Shown: piece by piece, positions 35,770 to 42,890 of the stretch
Layout: the number at the start of each line of letters is the position of its first letter
Numbering within the stretch: the first letter of the stretch is position 1
Assembly: GCF_016219575.1 (NCBI RefSeq)
Contig: NZ_JACRMG010000008.1
Location: forward strand, 37,618-101,617
Length of the DNA: 64,000 bases
Source of the DNA: Bradyrhizobium sp.
GTDB taxonomy: Bacteria > Pseudomonadota > Alphaproteobacteria > Rhizobiales > Xanthobacteraceae
Direction: 5' to 3'
Notes under the pieces: generated by a model
The model's input: only the letters and a program-made list of their open reading frames with translations
Databases searched by the model: none
Told to the model about the DNA's origin: nothing
Program-made: the position numbers and the translations under genes

Positions 35770-36435
35770 ATGAGCGACCTGAAGCCGCTGAAGCTCGACA
35801 TCGTCTCCGACGTGGTCTGTCCCTGGTGCTACATCGGCAAGCGCCGCATCGAGGATGCGCTGGCGCTGGTGCCCGATGTGCCCGTCGAAGTGCGCTGGCG
35901 GCCGTTCTTCCTCAATTCCTGGGTGCCGCGCGAGGGCATCAGCCGCGACGAATATCTCACCGCCAAGTTCGGCTCGGTCGAGGCCTACAAGGGCATCGCC
36001 GGCCGCGTCGTGCAGGCCGCAAGCGAGGAGGGGCTGAGCTATCGCCCCGAGCTGGTCAAGCGCCAGCCCAACACCATCGACTGCCACCGGCTGATCCACT
36101 GGGCCGATCAGCAGGGCAAGGCCGCCGAGATGAAGCAGCGCCTGATGGAGCTCTATTTCCGCGACGGCGGCGACCTCACCGACGCCAATGTGCTGGTGCA
36201 GGCGGCAGCCGATGTCGGCCTCGATGCCGAGGACGTGCGCAGGCGCCTTGCCACCGATGAAGACGTAGCGCTGATCTCCTCCTGGGCGCAGGAAGCCTCC
36301 GACAAGGGCATTTCCGGCGTGCCGACCTTCGTGTTCGCGCAGAAATACGCGGTGTCGGGCGCGCAGCCGGCCGAGCAGCTCGCGCGGGCGATCCGTCAGG
36401 TCTCGGCGGAGATCAACGCGCAGGCGGCGGAGTAG
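35770..36435 (+). CDS. DsbA family oxidoreductase (FrnE-like)
   Basis: 221 residues, no signal peptide, so cytoplasmic. Thioredoxin fold with helical insert. Active-site motif CPWC in DVVCPWCYIGKRRIEDAL and the cis-Pro loop GVPTFVFAQKYAVSGAQP. Matches FrnE-like disulfide isomerase/2-hydroxychromene-2-carboxylate isomerase group proteins. Probably handles thiol-disulfide exchange under oxidative stress. AGGAGA precedes the ATG at 35770. Confidence 0.88.
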   Translation: MSDLKPLKLDIVSDVVCPWCYIGKRRIEDALALVPDVPVEVRWRPFFLNSWVPREGISRDEYLTAKFGSVEAYKGIAGRVVQAASEEGLSYRPELVKRQPNTIDCHRLIHWADQQGKAAEMKQRLMELYFRDGGDLTDANVLVQAAADVGLDAEDVRRRLATDEDVALISSWAQEASDKGISGVPTFVFAQKYAVSGAQPAEQLARAIRQVSAEINAQAAE

Positions 36436-36438
36436 GGC

Positions 36439-37383
36439 TCACGCCCCCTTCAGATAATAATTCGCCTTCTTGCCGAGCGCGATGCGGCGCAGCACCTTGC
36501 GCATCGCCATGGAGCTTCTCAGCGGCCTGATTGCGGTCGCAACGGTGCGATAGAGCGCGAGCTTCAGCGCGTCCAGCGCCGGCTGCCGGCCCGGCGGCTT
36601 CTGCGGCAGGCCGATGCCGCGCAGCCACGAATTGAAGAAGTGCAGATCGTTGTTGCGGCGGACCTCGCGCGTCTTCCAGGTGATCGCCATCGAGATCGAA
36701 TAGGTGCCGGCGGTGCGCACCCAGTGCGGCCACTGATAGGGCACGTAGCAGCCTTCGCCCGCGAAAAGATGGAATTCGGTGGCGCGCGGCGCGAAGCGCT
36801 CGTCGAATTTCAGGTTGCGGTGCTTGGTCATCGAGCGCTCGATCTCGTCGTCGTCGACGACGGCGCGGTCGGTGTTGTCGTAGATGGTGAAAAACTTTTC
36901 GCCGTGGATGTGGACGAAGAAATTGTCCTCGCTGTCGAGGTGGAACGGCGTCGTCGAATTCGGCGAGGACACGAACAGGAATCCCTCGACCTGCTCGAAG
37001 CCGGCATCGAGAAGGCTGTTGAAGCCGCGGGCGCGGGCGACCGACAGCAGCGTGTCTTCCAGCAGTCTGCGATATTCCGGCGAATTCTCCACGCGCTTGA
37101 GCACCATCCAGGCGCCGGCGGTCTCGATGCGCTTCACCACCTCGACCGGATCGAGATCGACGGAGGGGATCGCGTCCGGATCCTGGCTGATTGCGACCTT
37201 GCCGGAATTGTATTCGATGAGGTCGCGCGGCAGCTCGGCCGCCAGCTGCGCAATGCGCGGCAGCGTCAGCAGCGGATGGCCGGAAAGCTTGTGGCGGATC
37301 GCGAACGGCCTCAGCGGAAAGTCGCGGCGCAGCGCGTCGTTGGAAGCGGTGATGACGGGGGCAACCGCCGTGGTCGTGTTCAT
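36439..37383 (-). CDS. JmjC/cupin-type Fe(II)/2-oxoglutarate hydroxylase-like protein
   Basis: 314 residues, cytoplasmic. The central region shows the cupin hydroxylase core: TTPFHLDSEDNFFVHIHGEK with H148-x-D150 and distal H220 in PYQWPHWVRT, the 2-His-1-carboxylate iron triad of the JmjC-like family. A likely 2-oxoglutarate-binding Lys lies in GEKFFTIYD. The C-terminal ~75 residues are basic. Its start overlaps the stop of the acetyltransferase gene upstream (ATGA), so the two are translationally coupled and probably act together. The substrate (protein side chain, lipid or small molecule) is unknown. Confidence 0.75.
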   Translation of the reverse strand: MNTTTAVAPVITASNDALRRDFPLRPFAIRHKLSGHPLLTLPRIAQLAAELPRDLIEYNSGKVAISQDPDAIPSVDLDPVEVVKRIETAGAWMVLKRVENSPEYRRLLEDTLLSVARARGFNSLLDAGFEQVEGFLFVSSPNSTTPFHLDSEDNFFVHIHGEKFFTIYDNTDRAVVDDDEIERSMTKHRNLKFDERFAPRATEFHLFAGEGCYVPYQWPHWVRTAGTYSISMAITWKTREVRRNNDLHFFNSWLRGIGLPQKPPGRQPALDALKLALYRTVATAIRPLRSSMAMRKVLRRIALGKKANYYLKGA

Positions 37384-38582
37384 GCGGACTTCTCCTGACG
37401 GCTTTCCCGGCATTGCCGGAGGAAACGAACGGCGCGGCGGGCCGGCTCGCGAATCGCCTGGCGCAGCGCCAGTGCGGCGCGAATCAGCGGAACGACGGGA
37501 TCGTGGCGCCGCAGCGGAATGAGCACGTCGCCGATGGCGAGGCGTCCGCGCCAGATCGGATTGATCATGGGGTGGTCGGGCGCGGCGGTGGAATCGGCGA
37601 AGCGGATGGCGGGATCGGCGCAGAGATGCCGCGTCAGCTCCAGCGTGAGCTGCACGCCCGGCGAAAATTTCGCAAAGCGCTCGTCGACGCCGAGCTTGAA
37701 GAAGAAGGCGCGGTCCCGGTGGCGCAGCACGATGCCGGCGGCAACCGGCGTGTCGGCGGCGCGCAGCGTGACGATCTCGCACTGGCCGTGGGCGGCCAGC
37801 GTCACCGTGGCGCGGCGGATGAAGGCGGCGTCGCCCGGGTCCTGCGCCAGCGCGGTGCCGCGCTGGGCTTTCCAGCCGCTGGCTTCGAGTTGCAGGAACG
37901 TCTCGACCGCGGAGGCGACGTCCTCGGGCGTGCGCGCAATGTCGAAATGCACCGCGCCGTGGTCGGCGAGCCGGTTGCGCTGACGGCGCAGCTCCTTCAG
38001 CTTCTTGGCGCCGAGCGCTTCCTGCAGCAATTCGTCGGCGTCGCGCGTGGCATCCAGCGATGCACGCAGATGCGACTGCAGCAGGACCGGACGCAAGCCG
38101 TCGCGGCGCAGTTCCTCGCGGAAGGCCTTCATGGCGGGGCCATCGAGCGCCGCCGCGCGAAGAATCAGCGCATGGGCGCCGGCGGCGCGCGCCTGGCTCA
38201 TGATTTCGAGCGCGGCAGGCTCGGCCAGCTCGCGATCGAGCAGCGGCGTGCACAGCGTGCCATAGGGATCGGCGCTGACCAGCGCCGGCAACGGAATCTT
38301 CCAGGCGCGCCAGGCCGAAATGACGGGCAGGAGACCGGTCAGGCGGGCATCGCGCCAGGCGCAAATCACGGAAGCATTGCTGCGGCCGCGCGCGGATGCG
38401 TCGACCGCCAGCTCCCAGTCGGGCAGGTAATAGCCGTTCGGCTCGATGGCGCGATCGGCGAGCATGCGCCAGGCATCGGCGTTGACGGTTGCGAGCGGCG
38501 CCGGCGCGGCGCGCACCGTCGCGGCATCCCGCTTCGATGCGCGGTGAACCAGGGCTGTATCGGCGATATCGGCCACGTCCAA
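37380..38582 (-). CDS. GNAT acetyltransferase of the FemAB/BcsL (CelD-like) type
   Basis: 400 residues with a double GNAT-like core. N-terminal half: AWRDARLTGLLPVISAWRAW and LPALVSADPYGTLCTPLLDRE. C-terminal half: KLKELRRQRNRLADHG, ETFLQLEASGWKAQRGTAL (the family ESSGWKG-like motif) and FFFKLGVDERFAKFSPGVQLTLEL. Relatives transfer acyl or aminoacyl groups onto polysaccharides, lipids or peptidoglycan. The start is TTG at 38582 with GGGGA upstream. Overlaps the cupin gene by 4 bases, a gene pair with no described function that I know of. Confidence 0.75.
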   Translation of the reverse strand: MDVADIADTALVHRASKRDAATVRAAPAPLATVNADAWRMLADRAIEPNGYYLPDWELAVDASARGRSNASVICAWRDARLTGLLPVISAWRAWKIPLPALVSADPYGTLCTPLLDRELAEPAALEIMSQARAAGAHALILRAAALDGPAMKAFREELRRDGLRPVLLQSHLRASLDATRDADELLQEALGAKKLKELRRQRNRLADHGAVHFDIARTPEDVASAVETFLQLEASGWKAQRGTALAQDPGDAAFIRRATVTLAAHGQCEIVTLRAADTPVAAGIVLRHRDRAFFFKLGVDERFAKFSPGVQLTLELTRHLCADPAIRFADSTAAPDHPMINPIWRGRLAIGDVLIPLRRHDPVVPLIRAALALRQAIREPARRAVRFLRQCRESRQEKSA

Positions 38583-38786
38583 AAAATCCCCGTGCGCGAC
38601 GGGCGGACGTCGTTGACCCCTGTCGTCCGTCTTGTCAGCGCTGATGGCGTGAAGCTACCGGAAAAGTTTGGAGAAACCCGGGAGGAACCCCATCGATATC
38701 GAGCGGTAATGTTAACCGCTCGTTAGGCATCACCGCGTCGGGGAGGCCTCCCGGCGCCGGACATTGCCGGCACCGGCATTGGCCGC

Positions 38787-40226
38787 CTAACGCCCGCCAG
38801 GCACGAAATGGTCGCGCGCGGTCGCAGTCTGGCCGGTAACGACGTCGGTCGCCCTGATTTCGATATCCACGGTCTTCTGCGGAATCGCGGCCGGATCGAC
38901 CTGCACCGACAGGCGGACTTCGCGGGTCTGGTCCAGGCCGACATCGACGATCAACTTGCCGTCGGGCCGGCGCGGAACGCCGGCAATCTGGACCTGCGCG
39001 CCCTGCAGTCCGGAGACGTCGATCGCGAAGGATCTCTCCGCGCCCTTGTTGAGCAGACGGACGGTGTAATCGTTGCGGATACCGCCATCGCTCAGCTGGA
39101 CGAACAGCGGGTTGCGCTCATGCAGGGCGTTGATGCCCATCGTGCTTCTGGTGAGCAGCGAATACAGCATGACGCCGCCGACGATGGCGATGGCGACGGC
39201 ATAGAGGATGGTGCGCGGGCGGACCGGCCGGTAGAGCGGGGCCTTGCCCTCGCGCCGCCGCTGCATGTTGACGTCGGTGTCGTAGCCGATCAGTCCGGTG
39301 GGACGATCGATCTGCTTCATGACGGTATCGCAGGCATCGATGCACAGGCCGCACTGGATGCAGCCGAGCTGAATGCCGTCGCGGATGTCGACGCCGGTCG
39401 GACAGACGTTGATGCATTGATGACAATCGACGCAGTCGCCGACCGTCTCGCCGTGGGCGCGCGCATGCTCGGCCTTCTTCACCGACATGCGCGGTTCGCC
39501 GCGGTCGAGCTTGTAGGTGACGTTGAGCGCCCATTCATCGGTGAGCGCAGCCTGGATGCGCGGCCACGGGCACATGTAGATGCACATCTGCTCGCGGGCA
39601 TGGCCGGCGAAGACGTAAGTCGTGGCGGTGAGGATTCCGATCCAGAGATAGGCGATGAAGGGCGCCTGGAAGGTCGCAAGCTCCTTCACCAGCGTCGGGG
39701 CGTCGGCGAAATAGAGCACCCATGCCCCGCCGGTCCACCAGGCGATCATGAGCCAGAGGAAGTGCTTGAGCGCGACCTGGCGGATGTGCTTGAACGTCCA
39801 GCCGCGCTTGTCGCTCATGATCCGCTCGCGCCGGTCGCCTTCGACCCAGCGCTCCACCGCGTAGAACAGGTCGGTCCAGACCGTCTGCGGGCACATGTAG
39901 CCGCACCAGATGCGGCCCGCCACGGCGTTCATCAGGAACAGCATCATGGCCGCGAGAATGAGCAGGCCCGTGAGGTAATAGACCTCCTGCGGCCACAGCT
40001 CGACGAAGAAGAAGTAGAAGCGCCGGTGCGGGAAATCGATCAGGACGGCCTGACCCGGCAAGCCGGGCCCGCGGTCCCAGCGAACGAAGGGCAGCAGGTA
40101 GTAGATCCCGAGCGTGATGCAGAGGATCGTCCACTTGATGCGGCGGAACCTGCCGTGCACGGCCTGCGGATAGACCTTGGCGCGAGGCGCATAGAGTGGG
40201 CCTTCGATGAAGGTGTCGTCGCTCAT
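38787..40226 (-). CDS. ccoG: CcoG/FixG/RdxA cytochrome oxidase accessory protein
   Basis: Inner-membrane iron-sulfur protein, 479 residues, that reduces Cu(II) to Cu(I) for cbb3 oxidase assembly in characterised systems. Seen: membrane helices (about 30-55, 85-105, 155-180, 195-210, 335-355), CGYMCPQTVW and CIYMCPWPR segments, and two 4Fe-4S motifs (CVDCHQCINVCP and CIQCGLCIDACD). The C-terminal domain (~365-479) is an Ig-like periplasmic fold. Usually fixG sits with fixHIS or ccoNOPQ; here it ends a trxC-DUF2892-DUF302-ccoG run under a SqrR-like operator. 31 bases after DUF302. Confidence 0.9.
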   Translation of the reverse strand: MSDDTFIEGPLYAPRAKVYPQAVHGRFRRIKWTILCITLGIYYLLPFVRWDRGPGLPGQAVLIDFPHRRFYFFFVELWPQEVYYLTGLLILAAMMLFLMNAVAGRIWCGYMCPQTVWTDLFYAVERWVEGDRRERIMSDKRGWTFKHIRQVALKHFLWLMIAWWTGGAWVLYFADAPTLVKELATFQAPFIAYLWIGILTATTYVFAGHAREQMCIYMCPWPRIQAALTDEWALNVTYKLDRGEPRMSVKKAEHARAHGETVGDCVDCHQCINVCPTGVDIRDGIQLGCIQCGLCIDACDTVMKQIDRPTGLIGYDTDVNMQRRREGKAPLYRPVRPRTILYAVAIAIVGGVMLYSLLTRSTMGINALHERNPLFVQLSDGGIRNDYTVRLLNKGAERSFAIDVSGLQGAQVQIAGVPRRPDGKLIVDVGLDQTREVRLSVQVDPAAIPQKTVDIEIRATDVVTGQTATARDHFVPGGR

Positions 40227-40257
40227 GGGTTATCTCCCGCAACCGGTGCCCGTCTGC

Positions 40258-40647
40258 TCAGGCGATTTCAGCGACGACCTGCTTGAGCAGTTCGCGGACC
40301 TTGCCGGCAACGGCGCCGAGTCTCGGGTTCTCGATCGCGCTCATCGACGCAACCGGGTCGACCGCCGAGATCTCGACGGCTCCTCCTTCGTGCTGCTGAA
40401 CCACCACGTTGCAGGGCAGCATGGTCCCGATCTTGTCCTCGAGCGCAAGCGCCTCATGTGCAAGCCTGGGGTTGCAGGCGCCGAGTATGAGATACGGCCG
40501 GAAGTCAACCCCGATCTTCTTGTTCAGGGTGTCCTTGACGTCGATCTGGGTGAGCACGCCAAAGCCGTGGTTTTTCAGCGACGCAGTAGTGGCCTCAACC
40601 GCCTTGTCGAACGGCAGGCTGACGGTCTTCGAAAAATGATAACTCAT
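40258..40647 (-). CDS. DUF302 family protein
   Basis: 129 residues, cytoplasmic, DUF302 fold. Family signatures: MSYHFSKTVSLPFDKAVEATTASLKNHGFGVLTQIDVKDTL, then LGACNPRLAHEALALEDKIGTMLPCNVVV with conserved Cys (CNP and PCNV). DUF302 proteins frequently accompany sulfur and persulfide genes, but no activity is proven. The start at 40647 is set by AAGGA and homology. 46 bases from the DUF2892 gene upstream. Confidence 0.85.
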   Translation of the reverse strand: MSYHFSKTVSLPFDKAVEATTASLKNHGFGVLTQIDVKDTLNKKIGVDFRPYLILGACNPRLAHEALALEDKIGTMLPCNVVVQQHEGGAVEISAVDPVASMSAIENPRLGAVAGKVRELLKQVVAEIA

Positions 40648-40693
40648 GGACAAATCCTTGTCTGACGAGGGGGTCTCGCGACCCCCGCGCCAC

Positions 40694-40897
40694 TCAGTTG
40701 AACGCGCAACCGTCGCGCAGCCCGAGCTTCTTGAAGACCATCGCCGCCGGACAGAAGCCCGTGAACGATGCCTGGAACATGTTGAGCCCGGCAAACGCCG
40801 TCAGCAGGTACCAGTAGGCGTTGACATAGTAACCGAGCGAGAGGCCGAGCAGGACGACAAATCCTGCAAAGGCGAGAACGGCTTTATCGACATTCAT
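40694..40897 (-). CDS. Small DUF2892 (YgaP-like membrane domain) protein
   Basis: 67 residues with two hydrophobic segments (AVLAFAGFVVLLGLSLGYY and AYWYLLTAFAGLNMFQASF) and two Cys (GFCPAAMVF and DGCAFN). This matches DUF2892 domains, which in E. coli YgaP are fused to a rhodanese and sit by the SqrR-like regulator YgaV. Here it is stand-alone in the membrane. AAGGAG precedes the ATG. 25 bases after trxC. Confidence 0.85.
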   Translation of the reverse strand: MNVDKAVLAFAGFVVLLGLSLGYYVNAYWYLLTAFAGLNMFQASFTGFCPAAMVFKKLGLRDGCAFN

Positions 40898-40922
40898 GGG
40901 AGACTCCTTGTGGGTTGGATGA

Positions 40923-41366
40923 CTACGATCGGGACAGGCCTGCTTCGGTCCACGCGACGATGTTGCGGGCGTCCATCGCGCCGGCATGCCGGGCGATCTC
41001 CTTGCCGCCGCGCATCAGGAGCAGGGTGGGTATGCCGCTGATGCCGAGCCGCGAGGACAGGGCAGGAGCGGAATCGGAATTGAGTTTCAGCAACCGGACG
41101 TTCGGCTCGAGCTGCCGAGCCGCGCGCTCGAACATCGGCGCCATCGCGCGGCACGGACCGCACCACGGCGCCCATATGTCGACGAGAAGCGGAATATCGC
41201 TGTTGGCGACGTGGCGTCCAAAACCTTCCTCATCGACCTCCAGGGGGTGTCCGGTAAAGATCGGCTGGTGGCAGGCGCCGCAGCGCGCGCCCTGCGGCGC
41301 ACGCGCGGCCGGCAGGCGGTTGATCCGCCCGCAATGCCCGCAAACGATCTGGTGCGTCTCGCTCAT
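40923..41366 (-). CDS. trxC: Thioredoxin 2
   Basis: 147 residues: an N-terminal zinc-binding module (C9-x2-C12 and C29-x2-C32 in VCGHCGRI and RCGACHQP) and a thioredoxin fold with active site WCGPC (C69/C72) and cis-Pro GIPTLLLM. Zinc-thioredoxins of this type respond to oxidative stress. First gene of the trxC-DUF2892-DUF302-ccoG unit, divergent from the SqrR-like regulator. Confidence 0.93.
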   Translation of the reverse strand: MSETHQIVCGHCGRINRLPAARAPQGARCGACHQPIFTGHPLEVDEEGFGRHVANSDIPLLVDIWAPWCGPCRAMAPMFERAARQLEPNVRLLKLNSDSAPALSSRLGISGIPTLLLMRGGKEIARHAGAMDARNIVAWTEAGLSRS

Positions 41367-41426
41367 GTGCCGGTCCTGACTTCCTCGATCCTGGCGATGT
41401 TGAGTCTGTCATGCAGTGCTTGACTA

Positions 41427-41448
41427 TATATGCGAACTATCGTATATA
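41427..41448. promoter_or_regulatory. Palindromic operator between trxC and the SqrR-like regulator
   Basis: TATATGCGA-ACTA-TCGTATATA, 9-4-9 inverted repeat with one mismatch, ending 8 bases before the regulator start at 41456 and ~60 bases upstream of trxC. Overlapping CGTATATACG (41441-41450) is a perfect palindrome. Position and AT-richness fit repression by the SqrR/BigR-type protein. Confidence 0.6.
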
Positions 41449-41455
41449 CGCAAGT

Positions 41456-41776
41456 ATGAAAATAAATAGCGACATCATGGAGCGGGCGGCCGATCAGGCG
41501 AGCGATCTTCTCAAGGCGCTCTCCAACCGGCACCGGCTCCTGATCATCTGCCAGCTGATCGACGGCGAACGGTCGGTCGGCGAACTGGCCGCCTTCCTGA
41601 ATCTGCGGGATTCCACCGTGTCGCAGCATCTGGCGCTCCTTCGCAAGGATGGCCTGGTGTCGGCGCGGCGGGATGCGCAGACGATCTACTATTCGATCGC
41701 CAGCGAGCCCGCGCGCGAGATCCTGAAGACTCTCTATCAGGTGTTCTGCGCCCCGAAGTCCGCAAGGACAAAGTAA
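41456..41776 (+). CDS. ArsR-family repressor of the SqrR/BigR/YgaV persulfide-sensor type
   Basis: 106 residues with winged helix-turn-helix: DLLKALSNRHRLLIICQL, then ELAAFLNLRDSTVSQHLALLRKDGLVSARRDAQTIYYSI. Two Cys, C32 and C98, lie 66 residues apart, the same spacing I recall for SqrR (41/107) and BigR (42/108), where a tetrasulfide link forms on persulfide exposure and releases DNA. No metal-binding CxC is present. The ATG at 41456 is preferred since homology starts there; an upstream in-frame ATG would cover the operator. Likely controls both divergent gene sets. Confidence 0.85.
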   Translation: MKINSDIMERAADQASDLLKALSNRHRLLIICQLIDGERSVGELAAFLNLRDSTVSQHLALLRKDGLVSARRDAQTIYYSIASEPAREILKTLYQVFCAPKSARTK

Positions 41777-41882
41777 ACCTATTGGCGCCCGCGCAGCGGC
41801 GTGTTGAGCGAGATCAACGCCGGCTGCGGCAATGCCAATGAAATGCCGATCTGGCGCCGCCCCACGCGGTGGAAAGGTTCCC

Positions 41883-42890
41883 ATGACTGCACGCTTCGTA
41901 AGGTTCCTGGCATTGCAGGCGGCTCTCGCGGCCGCCGGCCTGCCTTCGGGTGTTGCCGCCGCCGCCGAGACGCTGACCGTGGAGCGGCAACAAATTGCCG
42001 ACGAAAAGGCGGTGTTCGCGACGGTCGAGAGCATCAGCGTGGTGCCGGCACGCGGGCGTATCGGCGGCACCGTTGTCCAGCTCAATGTCCGGGAAGGCGA
42101 CCGCGTGACACGGGGGCAGGCGATCGCGGCGATCGGCGACGAGAAGTTGGTGCTGCAGATGAAGTCGCTGGACGCGCAGATCGAGGCGCTGCATGCGCAG
42201 GCAAACCAGGCGCAGATCGACTTCACGCGCATCGAGGGGCTGGTCGAGCGCGGTACGCTGCCGCGCGTCAAGCTCGACGAGGCGCGCACGGCGCTGAACG
42301 TCGCTGAGAACGGCCTGCGCGCGAAGACCGCCGAGCGCGCGGTCGTCAACCAGCAACTCAGCGAGGGCCAGGTGCTGGCGCCGTCCGACGGGCGGGTCTT
42401 GAAGAAGCTGGTCACCGTCGGTTCCGTCGTCCTGCCGGGCGATCCCGTCGTCACCGTTGCACAGCAGAATTTCAAATTGCGGCTGCGGGTGCCCGAGCGG
42501 CACGCGCGCTTCCTGAAGACCGGCGACCGGATTCGTGTCGATGGCGCCGAGCTCGGCGAGAATTCCCCCAAATGGGGCGTCATCGATCTCGTCTATCCGC
42601 AGATCGAGGAGGGCAGGGTGATTGCGGACGCGAGCGTCGAGGGGCTCGGCGAATATTTCGTTGGCGACCGGCTGCGGGTGTGGGTTTCCGGCGGCTCGCG
42701 ACCGGCCTTCGTGATTCCCGCCGGTTATGTGAAGACCCGGTTTGGAATCGACTATGTCAGCCTGGTGCAGCCAGGCCGGACCATCGATGTCCCGGTGCAG
42801 CGCGGCCGCGAACTGCCGTCGCCCTCGCTTCCGGACGGGCTCGAGATCCTGTCGGGCATTGGGGCCGGCGACCAATTGGTGCGGCCATGA
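41883..42890 (+). CDS. HlyD/MFP-type periplasmic adaptor of an RND pump
   Basis: 335 residues. The start at 41883 (GGAAAGG upstream) gives a signal peptide (RFLALQAALAAAGLPSGVAAAAE, cut near residue 25). Then a lipoyl half (GGTVVQLNVREGDRVTRGQ), a coiled-coil hairpin (~95-170, LQMKSLDAQIEALHAQ...), a second lipoyl half (VLAPSDGRVLKK) and beta-barrel. It links the inner-membrane RND pump to an outer-membrane channel, not in this window. Stop overlaps the RND start (ATGA). 106 bases after the SqrR-like regulator. Confidence 0.88.
   Translation: MTARFVRFLALQAALAAAGLPSGVAAAAETLTVERQQIADEKAVFATVESISVVPARGRIGGTVVQLNVREGDRVTRGQAIAAIGDEKLVLQMKSLDAQIEALHAQANQAQIDFTRIEGLVERGTLPRVKLDEARTALNVAENGLRAKTAERAVVNQQLSEGQVLAPSDGRVLKKLVTVGSVVLPGDPVVTVAQQNFKLRLRVPERHARFLKTGDRIRVDGAELGENSPKWGVIDLVYPQIEEGRVIADASVEGLGEYFVGDRLRVWVSGGSRPAFVIPAGYVKTRFGIDYVSLVQPGRTIDVPVQRGRELPSPSLPDGLEILSGIGAGDQLVRP

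Noticed and set aside
38712..38726. TTAA-N7-TTAG near-CtrA site upstream of the acyltransferase gene
   Set aside because: One mismatch in the second half and no supporting context.
41363..42583. Long minus-strand frame over the SqrR-like gene and adaptor
   Set aside because: Antisense shadow; the plus strand has signal peptide, lipoyl halves and a winged helix.
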